This document shows, piece after piece, positions 19,969-31,152 of a stretch of 42,642 bases of DNA; position 1 is the first letter of the stretch, and each line of letters opens with the position of its first letter. Position numbers and translations under genes: made by a program. The DNA comes from Zygophlyctis sp. KS116 (lineage: Eukaryota; Chytridiomycota). A model generated the notes under the pieces. The model was not told the origin of the DNA. It saw only the letters and a list, made by a program, of their open reading frames with translations, and did not search any database. The stretch lies in assembly GCA_054661495.1 (NCBI GenBank), contig BAAFSQ010000072.1, forward strand, positions 1-42,642, read 5' to 3'.

Positions 19969-20799
19969 ATGAGCAGTTTACAAGATCTGCAGTCAAGGCA
20001 AAGAGGAGAAATCAAAGAATTAACTGCAAAGATCACTGCTCTTCGGAAATCGATTGGAAAAGGAGCCGCCGATAAGAAAAAGAAACAGGAAATCAATGAG
20101 GAAATTGTTAAAATGCAATTAGAGTTGAAGACAAAACATGAAATGGAACTTTCTGCTCATCAGGAATCAATCGCCACAAATCTAAATGTTTCAGAGTCTC
20201 AGGATCTCTCAGGCGATAATAGAAAGGGAAATCGCCAGCAGAAAAGAAGAGAAAAGAAGGCGATGCTGATGAAGCAGGCGTATGAAGAAGCCAAACAAGA
20301 AGCAAGTCAATGCATTAATTATAAAGAATTGGAAGAATCAGAAATTTTGAATCAGTTGAAAAGTTTGAATCTCAGAGTCAAAGAGGTAATCAGTTGTACT
20401 AATCGTTAGATTCAGCCTGATGGGCATTGTTTGTATTCTGCTATAGCTCATCAGTTGGGTCAAGATTTTACTTTTAAAGAAATAAGGAGTTTGGCCGCAA
20501 ATTATTTAAGAAATCATTCAAGTGATTTCATGCCATTTATTATGGGGGATAGCGGCGAAATGCCATCAATGGAAGAGTTTATGGATTATTGTCAAAAGGT
20601 GGAATTTACTGCTGAATGGGGTGGACAAATTGAGCTTCAAGCAATCTCTAATAGTTTAAAGAGGGCTATTCATATTGTACAGATGGGATCCTCAATGTTA
20701 AAGATTGGTGAGGAATTTAATGATAAACCTCCAATTCTTTTATCTTATCATAGGCATGCGTATGGACTTGGAGAACATTATAATTCATTAATAGAATAG
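19969..20799 (+). CDS. OTUD6B: OTU-domain deubiquitinase, OTUD6B type
   Basis: Exons 19969-20385 and 20410-20799 with a 24-nt intron (20386-20409), one of the shortest here, give 268 residues. The first 135 residues are a Lys/Glu-rich coiled coil with N-R-Q-Q-K-R-R-E-K-K, typical of OTUD6. The OTU domain begins at I-Q-P-D-G-H-C-L-Y, giving the catalytic Asp143 and Cys146. The catalytic His262 sits in G-E-H-Y-N-S-L at the end. OTUD6B-like enzymes trim ubiquitin and are linked to translation and proteasome function. Converges on APC1 with 10 bp between stop codons; an AATAAA overlaps its last codons. Confidence 0.94.
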
Positions 20800-20809
20800 A
20801 ATAAAGATT

Positions 20810-23800
20810 TTATATTTTAGATGCTATTTGTAAGATTGTTCTAAAAGGGATATTGTGGATATCTTTTCTAATCTTTTTGGCTCTTTCCACAATATTAGAT
20901 TCCAAATTATTCAAAAAAGTAGCACGTATATCAATAAAGGATAATGGCCAATCATAATAATACATAAAAATCTTGGCTTGAGCAAGGATACAGCTATCGG
21001 TCGTCTCATCAAACTGATCATTCATAATGAGGTGTTTTAAGCATTTCCCAAATCTAGAATCCTCTTCAAGTTCTTCAAAATATTCATAGATTTTAATATC
21101 TACATGTTCCAAAAAGTCTGGCTGAATTAGGCAAGGCTTGAACTTGAAATTTTCCTGCCAGATTGAATCACCAAGATACAAGGCTCCAATAATCTTTAGA
21201 TTCCATAAATCTTGATTATTTAACGATCCAATATCTTGAATTATATGATGAATCCATAAATATACTCTCATGATTCTTGGTCGGTCATTTGCAAGGGAAT
21301 CATAGAGTGTGTTCATACAAAATGTACCAAATTGATCAGAATCTTTATCAGAAATCAAAGATGGATACGCAAAATGTTTTGCAAATGCTACAAATTGAGA
21401 GTTGGCAGAAAGACATCTAATAAAGGAATCTCTGACTCTAACTGACCGTTCGTCATGACTTTTCCGGGGAAACGACATTGCAAAAATTCCTTTAATACCT
21501 TCAGGATCATCAATATAAGAAAGATGTCCAGCACGCTTCTTGATTGGTATTATTTTACTATTGATCACCAAATTTTGATGAATAGTGTTTTCCATTTCCA
21601 ATGAGAAAGGCCAATATCGAGGGCTGTTGAAATCAATATGGGAAATGTAACTACGATCTGGAAGTATACAAGGTGTTATTAAATCGAGTTTCGTGATTCC
21701 ATGAGGATTAACATCGTCCTGGACAGTTACCGTTATTGGAATTGGGCAAATCTCACCCGACTCTACATCTTGGGTAATAAGACATCGCTTGTCAATCGCC
21801 ATAACCCAAAGGTGCCTGAACGCCTGAATATGGAATCTATTATCATCTGAACTTGAGGGAAACTTTGGGTAAAATGCACAAATCATCGCTGCAATTGCAC
21901 GATTTGAAGTCCCAATTGTAAATTCACCACCTCCTATGAATAATAATCCCATAGACATATTAGTCACCAGATGATTTCCATAAGTACTAGTAGCATTAAC
22001 GCTGTTGTACCGTGCTTCTAAAATAGAAAAAATTGTCAAATTGCCAGTACCGGCCATTACAATTGACATAGCAAGTACAAGACAGTCCATAAATGCCTTA
22101 TGCTGAGCATTCATAAGTCGGCAAGCATATGTGACTCCTATTTTCAATGTTAAATAAATATACCGGTTACTTTAAGTTCATCAAAGATGTTATAATAGTA
22201 ATGAATAGTTTCAAAGGCAGATTTATTGCAAGATCCAGCGAAGCGTAATGCTATTGAATAACAACATCCAGCGACAATAGCTTCGTATGCTTGCATACTA
22301 GCGATCATATCCTCTTTGAAGCTTCGCTCATCTTCCAAAAATCGTAAGAAAGGAGGTAGAGCCATTGTCACCCATTGTTTTGAAGGACGAATGTCGTCCC
22401 ACATTATCAAATTTCGTGATAATATTCGCAAGACTATTAAATCTGGAGGTATTCGATCCAATTGATGAACTGTCTGTGGTACAAAAAGCTTTTCAGCCAC
22501 AGCTTTTTGATGCGTTCTGAGATAAATCAATCCCAGGGCGACCGTACAGCCATGCAGGGCAGTTGAAAAATCATTATTATGAACAACTTTAAGAAGTTTG
22601 GTGGTTATTTGCATATCAGAAAGTCCGGCCCCGCTTGACACCTTCCCAAGAATGATGAGACCCTAATTTTTAAGTATATTGGTTAATTACCAAAGTGATC
22701 CCGCAACTTAGAGTGTACATTTCATCTTTTCCAGCGATTAACAGTTCTTTTAGAGAGCATTCTGCTAGAGTTCGGTTCATTGAGCCTTCAAAAACCCACC
22801 CAAGACTTAAAAGACTAACCGATTGAGTCATGATCGATATATTTAAAGGTGCAGCATTTGGGGGAAGCAAACCTTGAATATGAATACTTAAAAGTTTCAT
22901 TATTGAGGGGTCTTTAGATCCAATATAAGAGGTGGCCAATCCTAAAGTTAAGCCCACCGAAATGATGCTGTCTTTGCATATCAAATAGCTGTAAACATCC
23001 ATGGCGTTTAGAGTTTTCAAATATCCATTCAAGCCAAGACCTAGAAGGAAACCAGCATGTTTACTACTCGATGAAATCACCGAATCATCAGTTGGTAATA
23101 TTTGATTAAAACCTATCCAAGACGAATCAATAACAGGATTATTTTCTCTTATACTCAGACCAGAAGCTACACCATTATGAAATTCCGGCCATTCCTTGAA
23201 GTTTGAATCAGAATTCGAAATGTCGAATTCCACTAAAGAATTCAATGGAGGTAGCTTGGCAGACAAAGAAATTGATGGTATAACAATTTTTTCCGTAGAT
23301 TCGGCATTTTTAGTCTGAAACATGACCAATCCACGACCAAAAGACAAACTCAAAGTCCGATTTGAAAGAAATTTCAAATTCTGTTGCTGCAAAGACGTTA
23401 TTTCATTATCACTTTCGATTAAAACAATAATAAACTACCTCAAGCCGGGTACAACCTCGAATTCATAGACTAGAGGCTTCGCGGCCGTTAAATATCCTAG
23501 AAGCCTTTGAAGGCGATCGTCGATGTTAAATCTAAGATTTGAAACAATGTGGTCCCTCAAATCGAGATCATCAACAGCTTTCGATACATTTTTACGACCC
23601 CTTTGCAAACTCGATTCATAAAGTGATCCGATATGAGATACCTGTAGTCAATTTAATGCAAAGAACATACCTCATCTTGCTCAATTGTATTATTTAGTCC
23701 TCTTATTTGATGACCAGTAAATAACTTTGCCAGATCCTCCCTTTCAATCAAAATATAGGCTTCGACTGGCCAATCCCCCGGTGGATCGACTTTACATGCA

Positions 23801-25589
23801 TATAAAGATTCTTGAAGGAATAATGATACACCAGAAGGAAGCGCATCAAGATCGTTTAATGTAAAACTTCTTTTAGCCATCTCCAAAACAACCTTTTGAG
23901 GGCCGCTATGAAAAAAGGCCTTGAAAAAAGAAACGAGATTGTCAAGTTCGCGTATGCAAGTCTTGGAAATATTGAAATCATCAACCTTTAAAAGTTTTCC
24001 ATCTTTCAATACAGAATATACCCATTTGAAAACACTAAAGGGCTGTATATTTAGTTGATTCTCCGTTCTAATTAAATCCACTAAGATTAATTATAATTTC
24101 TAGTAGTACCGTGAACCCCATCAAAACGATAGTATTCTAAAAACTTATGTGCTCCAATAACCGATGCAATCCCATAAAGAAACTCTCCCATTTCAATTAA
24201 GTACTTATGCAACAGAATATTCAATTTTAAACTTTCGTATACCAATTGGAACGAAACCAACAATATTTTCAAATCATCGACTTGCAAAATCAACCGACTC
24301 TGTAATTCCTTTTGTAAAGACTGAGAACTATTAAATAAATTTTGAAACCTCCCAAACTTTCTAGAAATTTTCAGAGCTGAAATCACAGATGCTGGAATCT
24401 TTCCTTGTATATCTGCAATTTTCTTTGAACCTTTCCCAATATTCTGCAAATGGTTTTTTAAATCCACAAATGAAAAGAATGAAATCACAAAATTCCCAAA
24501 TTCATCCTCCTCCTTTAAACTCTTGTATTGACTAGAAAAATGAAAGTTTTGAAATCTTTTAATAATTGCAGATTCTTTTGAAATTTCTAATTGACCTTGA
24601 ATCCCATCCAACAACCTTTTTAAAAGAGTAGATTTACAAGAAAAATCTAATTTTGCTTTATAAGCAATGCCATCTGAAAATACAATCTTTACAGAATCTT
24701 GATAATCTTTCAGCTCTTGTAATTCCACAATTTTTGCCTTTTTCTCTAAACAAGATTCCTCTAAACTCCTCTTTCTAGGCAAACTAAAATAAAAATCTCT
24801 AGGAAGGAAAACTGAATTTATCCCATAATATTGACTCCACAGCATCAAATCCCCTCCATTTTTCAGTATTAATACATCATAATCTTGACTTGTAGTAGCC
24901 TTTATTAGAGCCGCATCTAGACAAGATTCAGAAATAAATAATTCTTTAGAGTGAACCTTGTATCCCTTTAACTCTTGATTAGAAAGAACCCAAAAAATTG
25001 TCTGTTCCTTGAAAGAGCTCACAAAAACCTTTTTTACATTTTCCAACGTATTAATCTCTAATGACATTAATAATTCCATTCCCATTTTTGATCGTGTATC
25101 TCCTAGTGCATTTGAAATAGATTCCTTTAGTCCATACACTGGAGAAGATCTATGAATAGAGTAATTTCGATCCAAAACTCTTCCTGGTCCGATTAATTCC
25201 TTGTATTCCCATAGATGTAAAAAAGATTCATCTCTAGTAGATATAAATATTTTCCCAATATCTTGTACATTAAGAATAGAATCATTAAATTTCATAAATT
25301 CCTTGTTTGCCAACGATAGAGGAACCCATTTGATCTCTTGCAACGCATGGTTCCATGAGAAAAGAAACGGAATTTGAGACGTACAGTCTTCATTTGCCTC
25401 TGGTTTCCTCCACAGTAGCAGAGTTGACGAAATAGTCCAGGCCTTTTCTAGTAGAAATGGAACATTTGCTTCAATTGTACTTCCGTCATTGTAATAAAAT
25501 GTACAAGAATCAGTGTCAAAAACAACTCTAAATTCTGAATTTGTTCCACTGTCGTGCTCTTGCAGTGCGGCGAGTTGAGTGATTTCCAT
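20810..25589 (-). CDS. APC1: Anaphase-promoting complex subunit 1 (APC1)
   Basis: Six exons, about 1546 residues: 24110-25589, 23671-24080, 23439-23641, 22691-23411, 22164-22662 and 20810-22137. Introns are 24081-24109, 23642-23670, 23412-23438, 22663-22690 and 22138-22163. The long first exon encodes a WD40-like propeller with weak conservation. The middle has E-Q-D-E-V-S-H-I-G-S-L-Y and the proteasome/cyclosome (PC) repeats, e.g. A-L-G-L-I-Y-L and the diagnostic A-M-S-I-V-M-A-G-T-G-N-L. APC1 is the largest scaffold of the APC/C ubiquitin ligase that drives mitotic exit. Human APC1 is 1944 residues, so loops are missing. NPHP4 ends 87 bp upstream on the same strand. Confidence 0.92.
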
Positions 25590-25676
25590 TGCGTAAACTG
25601 GAAATTGAAATCGTTCTAAAAGCTTATAAGAATGCTGTAATACACTCTTTTATAAAATTACGTCTCAAGATTGTAT

Positions 25677-28600
25677 TTAATCATACTTGATCTTAACAAG
25701 TAAAACTTCCTCTGAACGATCATGCTCGTCATTCAAAAATATATACACTTCTGTTCCAATACTCCAACAAGGGAGAAATACTAGTCCAATGTATTTTGAG
25801 GCTCCAGGCTCTAAATCTAAAAATGGTTCTTTGAATGTAACCAAGTCTTCTGAGTCAGTTTTAAGATATAAAATCTTTCTAGTTGCATAGGGATTTGTAT
25901 AAGATACTCTCTATGCATTTAGTAAATTTCATTAATTATACCTTTGAATTTGTTTTTCCTTTTTTACATTTAATATCAAAAGACTTTGTGATTTTTGGTG
26001 CATGAGAACGGGATATAATCATCCAACTACTTAATAGACTTTTGGTTTGAACATCTACAATATTTAAAATAGACTGCTGGACGATTGCTGATTTGGGACG
26101 GAGTAAAAGTCCAATTTCATTCAAGGAATTTCCATTTAGTATAAAAGGTCCAAGAGATGATATTGCCAATTCTAAAGGCTGATTGGAATAACATTGAACA
26201 GGTCGAGAAATAGGACCGCCTTTAACAATTAGAGTAGCTTCGTTGGTTTGTCCCATAATGCAAGAAACATCAAGCCTAGGGGTATTTACAAATCCAAAAT
26301 GTACCTTTGAAGAGAGTGAATAAAAACTCGCCAGATTTGTGCCAAAACTGTACAGTTTGGATCATAATATAAAAGGAAATAGATAGCCTCTGTGTTTGGA
26401 GATGACATTGTCTTGTATTTGAACTTCAAATCTAGACTGTTGCTATTTTTCTATCATATTAAGGTTATAAAGGCATACAGTCGACTCTGAGAGAGAACAA
26501 ATCACATCTGGATGACTACATCGAAGATATCTTTTAGAAGGTTTTGATGAATCATGAATAATTCCATTTTGGTTCGAATGAGTTATAGGAATTTTAATAT
26601 TCTTTCGAATGTAATCGTTTTCAGAACAGAAAAAGCGAGTAGTTTTGTCAACAAAGTAGTATCTGGGGCTAATATTCAATTCTAAAACAGCCATAAGCTT
26701 ATTGTTCACATTTACAAAAGAAACCTAAATTTAAGTAAAGCTTGATTTAAACCTCTATTTTCCTAGCAGAAATGCCATCTTCGTATACTTCCCCCAATTT
26801 GCGTCGAGCAGAAAGAATATTGTCCTGACTTCCAATCAATCCGCTACAAAAGCTTTGAAAAACAAAGGGAATACTCAGCGTTTCATTCGGAAGAAGGTAG
26901 ACCTGAGGGATTCCATCTGCACGCTCCCCGATTAATCTGCTTTCCGTGCCTCCTTGTAACCCATGAATCCTTCTTAAGAAATTCCATTCTGACCAATCTT
27001 TTACAAGTCTACAATCAGAATAGAAAAAATACCTTAGTTCTTGATCTTTGAATAAAATCTCAAAATTATGCTCAACATTATATGGGTTCGTAAATCTGTA
27101 CTCAAAATAAACGACTTGTCCAAATGATGCTATAATAACCTGCTTGGTAGTAATTTGCTGCTTCAGGAAATTTTCGACGACGCTTTTTTTCTTCCTCTCC
27201 CTGAAAATGTCCATGGTATGCAAATCTCGACTACGCTCATCACGAGTAAGGTTGTAAAGTGAGCTTTTGCTATTTTCCTAATATCAGCATAAATTGAACT
27301 CACAGAAGAATGTGAAACTTGATTATTTTCTATACCAATAATTCTTCTAGTCATCCCAAGCTTCTTCAATTTATCAGAGTGAAGGGTATTTTCCTGCGCT
27401 GCATGGCCCTTTTTTATCGCTCTCTCCTGATGGCTTTCGTCTAGTATATTCTTGAGTTCCATATCAATTTCCGGGACCTATAAATTAAGCATAACATATC
27501 TAATACTCTATGAGGATGCATTAATAAATTTTCATGATGCAATATACTATAATGATAATCCGGAAGAACAACAGAATAGCTGGAACACAATTTTTGTGCA
27601 TCTCTGGAATACGTCAAAGAAGAAGACAGTCGATCTTGACTTTTACCAATATTGGTCAATCTAACGTGAAGTTTTCCAAGATTCAAAGCTGTCGGGTTTC
27701 CCGACATCGCTCCAAGTGCAGGGCCACTAGCTATGCTCAACTGTGAAGATATTGACGAAGATTGCGTCATGGTGGGATTATGATCATCTGTAATCTAAAG
27801 TTAATCAGTCTAAATTACGCCATTCCATATAATGTCAATGTCCTCATCAATTGTTACACCTGCCCGCCCCTGCCGAAGAATGGCCCTTAGTGGTATAGCA
27901 CAGGAGCCAATATGAAGTAAAGAGTCTCCATCCCACACATCTACAAAAACTTCATTTTCAGACATATAATTAGCAATGGCCTCTGGCCCATAACGCATAT
28001 TTCCTGTGGAAGAGGGGGCCTCATTTCTGGAATCAATTAAATGGCTTAATTCGCATCCTGGAGCCTTGCCGTCTAAATAAAATGAGCAAATCAAAGATTA
28101 CAATTCGGAGTTCCGTCTTCCTCATATGTGTATAAAATTCCAGGCCATATATGTTCATCCTTTAAGTTTTCTTCTGGCAAATAATTTCGCATAGATCTTT
28201 GAGAAACATGAGACCACGTTCTCGCATGCTGTTTACCTTTTGGCGGAACGGATGAACTGCGATGATGAGCTTCTTCCTTAGCTCTAGCAGAAGCAGGCAA
28301 ACCTCCAGTATAGAGGTGAAGTCGTTCTGTTGTCGAATGAGGGAAATTAAAGAATTGCTGAGTAAAAAAAACGCTTGAAGGAGAAAGTCCTTTTGATAAA
28401 TTAAAATCTTATCTTACCACCAAAATGTTCAAATAAATCGGAATTAAAAGTAATTCCCATGTAAAGCATGTGAATATCATTAAATCGAAGGTCCTTTTTT
28501 TCTAAATCAAAGTCAATTCGGATACTATGAATATTTCTAAATGTCGATCCAACTTGTATTGGGCGATGACCATCTTCGTCAAGAAGAACATCAAATCCTG

Positions 28601-30493
28601 CATTGAGAAGTCTGGCCTTTTCAACCCGTGATAAGGAGCTACTAGATGTTTTTTTAGGAGCAGGAAAATGTGCAAATTCACCTGTATTCAGATTATTTTC
28701 ATATATTTCTTGCTCCTCTGGCTCGTCATCTATTGAATCATGTTTCTGTTTTGGCAACGGTGGCGGGTTGAGTTCAGCGAAATCGGTCAGTGATAATTGC
28801 AGAGGAGATGTTGCGTCATCAACCATTTCTTTATGCTCAGCAATTGATGAGAACATTATTGGAGAGCCTAAGATTAATATGAAAATATAAATTACCTCTT
28901 ATACTCGATGCTGGAGGATATGTTTCATCATGAAAGTTAAAGAGCGTGGTTAAATATTGATCTTCCTTTGAATCTAAACTTTTTTCAGCACTGTCAGAAG
29001 ACTGTTTATTACTTTTAGGAGCATAAATCAGCGATCCAAATGGATTATGAGTTGAAGTGGTTTCTACTGGGACTTCTAAATAGCGATCAATAAAGGAATC
29101 ACAAATTCCCCATGAGCTCCATCCACAGCATACCAGTTTTTCAACAAACTGCTTCTCTGCTGGTTCTTTTGGGGCTTTTGTGAATGTTTCAACCAAGGCA
29201 CTTAGACCTGTCTTTTTTTCTACTGCCCCTTTAATAGTCAACTGAATTTTGTATTCAATCATAAAAACAAGCGCCATTCCCCACTCTTGTTTCACATACG
29301 AAGGGAGTTCTAACTGTCCATGATAAACCAAATCTGTTCCAAATCCCTTCTCATCAACACTTGGGACTAAATTTGCCAGAGTCAGCTCATCAATAAAAGT
29401 TTTAGAATTATGAAAACCAACATGAATTCTTCGTTCCTGGACAGTAGGAAGAACCAAATTCCCCTTCTCATCAGTCAACATTGACGACGGATTAGATTCA
29501 AAATATCCCAAAGCAACTTTTTCCAAAAGACGAGTTTCATATTCTTCAATTGAAGGGGCAATTCTAATTCGAAGCTTTTAAATTATTTCAAAAAAAATAC
29601 ATTTGAAAGAGTAGCAATTTGAGTGGGTTTTGGAATAATTTCTCTTGAAGTCAGAGACTCAAATCCAGGAATACGATCTCCTGGTGCTATCCAAGAATTT
29701 TCATTCCATAAATGACAAGCACCTCTGACATCAGGCCGTGCAATAAATCTAAAGCTTAAAGCAGCACCTGTAGAAATCGACAAACCAGGAAATCCTTCTA
29801 CTGCACCCATTAAAAGCGGACCAACTAGAGAAACAGCTCTTGGAGTTCCATGAAAGACTGGAATTCTAAATTTAACTTTTCAAATATACGATTTAATCCC
29901 TTCATCAACTTCTTTTTCTTCATTTGTCCAAATTTCTGTATCTAATCCACCTTTTGCAACATTAAATGGATAAAAAAACGTCCAACCTATCGAGTATTCT
30001 CTGGATTCTTTTTTATAAATACAATAAATTTACCATTAACAAGAATAAATTCAAGAATAATCAATACCTTTTTAGCCGTTACACTTGTATGTAGATAAAA
30101 CGTGAAATTTTTAAAAGTAATAGATACTTTTTCTTCTCTACTTCCATCCCCAAAACCAGAAGATTTTAAATTTTCAAATTCAACATTTGCAGATTTGCCC
30201 TGTCCTTGTTTTAAATTAATTCCTACCCGTGAATATCATTAATTACCAGAACTAGTAAAAGTATTTCCAAAAAATGCCATTAAATCCAGATCAAACATTG
30301 ATATTTTTATCTTTAGAAAAGAGTCTGAATGCTTATTAGACATTTCTATTGCAGCCTTTGACATTACATTTAGACTTAGAGAGGATAATCCCAATTGATA
30401 AGGATATTTTTTACTTTTTCCTGATGTGACTATTGCATTTTCCTGTAATAAATTCCTTTTCCAGCTTTCGAGACAAGATTCTGTTGAGAGCAT
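25677..30493 (-). CDS. NPHP4: Nephrocystin-4 (NPHP4), ciliary transition zone protein
   Basis: Fifteen exons, about 1478 residues (human 1426). Introns: 25911-25941, 26276-26304, 26451-26478, 26725-26752, 27278-27303, 27478-27506, 27795-27818, 28073-28101, 28390-28417, 28868-28895, 29575-29600, 29866-29889, 30008-30033 and 30223-30246. An apparent in-frame TGA near 29882 is removed by the 24-nt intron 29866-29889. Family landmarks: F-H-G-T-P-R-A, V-D-V-W-D-G-D-S-L-L-H-I-G-S, L-R-Q-G-R-A-G-V, I-A-S-F-G-Q-V-V-Y-F-E, F-I-H-S-L-Q-R-L-D-V-S-C, and C-terminal MSP-like beta domains ending with Y-T-N-P-Y-A-T-R-K. NPHP4 gates protein entry at the ciliary base. The start at 30493 is chosen because an in-frame stop lies upstream. 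Confidence 0.95.
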
Positions 30494-30594
30494 AACGCGA
30501 AAATTTTCTGTAAAATTTTTTCTGAAAAGAAAATTTTCGTTTCGAAATTTTGTCAATCAGGAATCTGGCTAGGTCTGCGTTTAAAAAAGTACAC
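30494..30594. promoter_or_regulatory. NPHP4/ERH divergent promoter with inverted repeat
   Basis: 101 bp between divergent ATGs. It holds an exact inverted repeat, CGAAAATTTTC at 30498-30508 and GAAAATTTTCG at 30529-30539. The left arm is embedded in ACGCGAAAA (30495-30503), which resembles the fungal SBF/E2F G1-S motif (CRCGAAA). The spacer and flanks are rich in A and T runs. Confidence 0.4.
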
Positions 30595-30976
30595 ATGATG
30601 AGTAGTCAGTCTTCCCAACACATAATTCTCCTATTACAACTTATCCCTGGAGATGAAACCTCAAAAGTCTGGTCAGAATATACTTGTGTGTCTCTGGCCT
30701 GTGAAAGTAAGTTTCTAGTACTAAGAAAAGGCTTAATATCAATGTATGAAAAAAGATTAAAACAGATAAATCCAGGAGTTAGAAATATTCAATATAATGT
30801 CAAAGACTTTAATAATTACTTGGATCATATGGGTGATGCTTGTGCGTTAGTGTAAATATTGCGTATCTAAGTAAATTAGTTTTGATTCCAGCAGTTTCTC
30901 ATACCAGCCACACGATAGAGAATGGCTAAAGTCTAGAGTATTACAATCTTTTATGAAGATGGCGTCTGGAAAATAA
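30595..30976 (+). CDS. ERH: Enhancer of rudimentary homolog (ERH)
   Basis: Exons 30595-30851 and 30895-30976 around a 43-nt intron (30852-30894) give 112 residues. The opening H-I-I-L-L-L-Q-L matches ERH's first strand (S-H-T-I-L-L-V-Q). Then come M-Y-E-K-R-L-K-Q-I-N-P and I-Q-Y-N-V-K-D-F-N-N-Y-L-D-H. The splice recreates the conserved Y-Q-P-H-D-R-E-W-L-K. Relative to human ERH there is an insertion of about seven residues (S-K-F-L-V-L-R) near residue 38 and the C terminus is shorter. ERH is a small dimeric nuclear protein that recruits RNA-processing and decay factors; it is lost in many yeasts. ATGs at 30595 and 30598 are both usable. Confidence 0.88.
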
Positions 30977-31152
30977 GCTTTAAAGTCCAAGGGTTTCATT
31001 GAATTTATTAGGTTTGTTTTTAAAAATTTTGCGATTTTTGAATTTTCTTTGAGATGTAAATTAATAAATTCTGAGTTTTTCTGAGAGATTTGAGATTTTT
31101 AAAAATTGTACAAGGTTTAGAGTACTCCATTTGAGAAATTTCTCAATAATTT
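30977..31152. other. AT-rich tandem intergenic spacer
   Basis: 176 bp between ERH and the next gene on the same strand, extremely AT-rich with repeated GAATTT/TTTGAG/AATTTTT words. Presumably the ERH terminator plus the next promoter. No gene, tRNA or structured RNA was recognised. Confidence 0.3.

Noticed and set aside
29866-29889. In-frame TGA in NPHP4 as a pseudogene mark or stop-codon reassignment
   Set aside because: A 24-nt GT-AG intron removes it and restores the conserved P-V-F-H-G-T-P-R-A; TGA is a genuine stop in mtIF3, PIG-V and CDC27.
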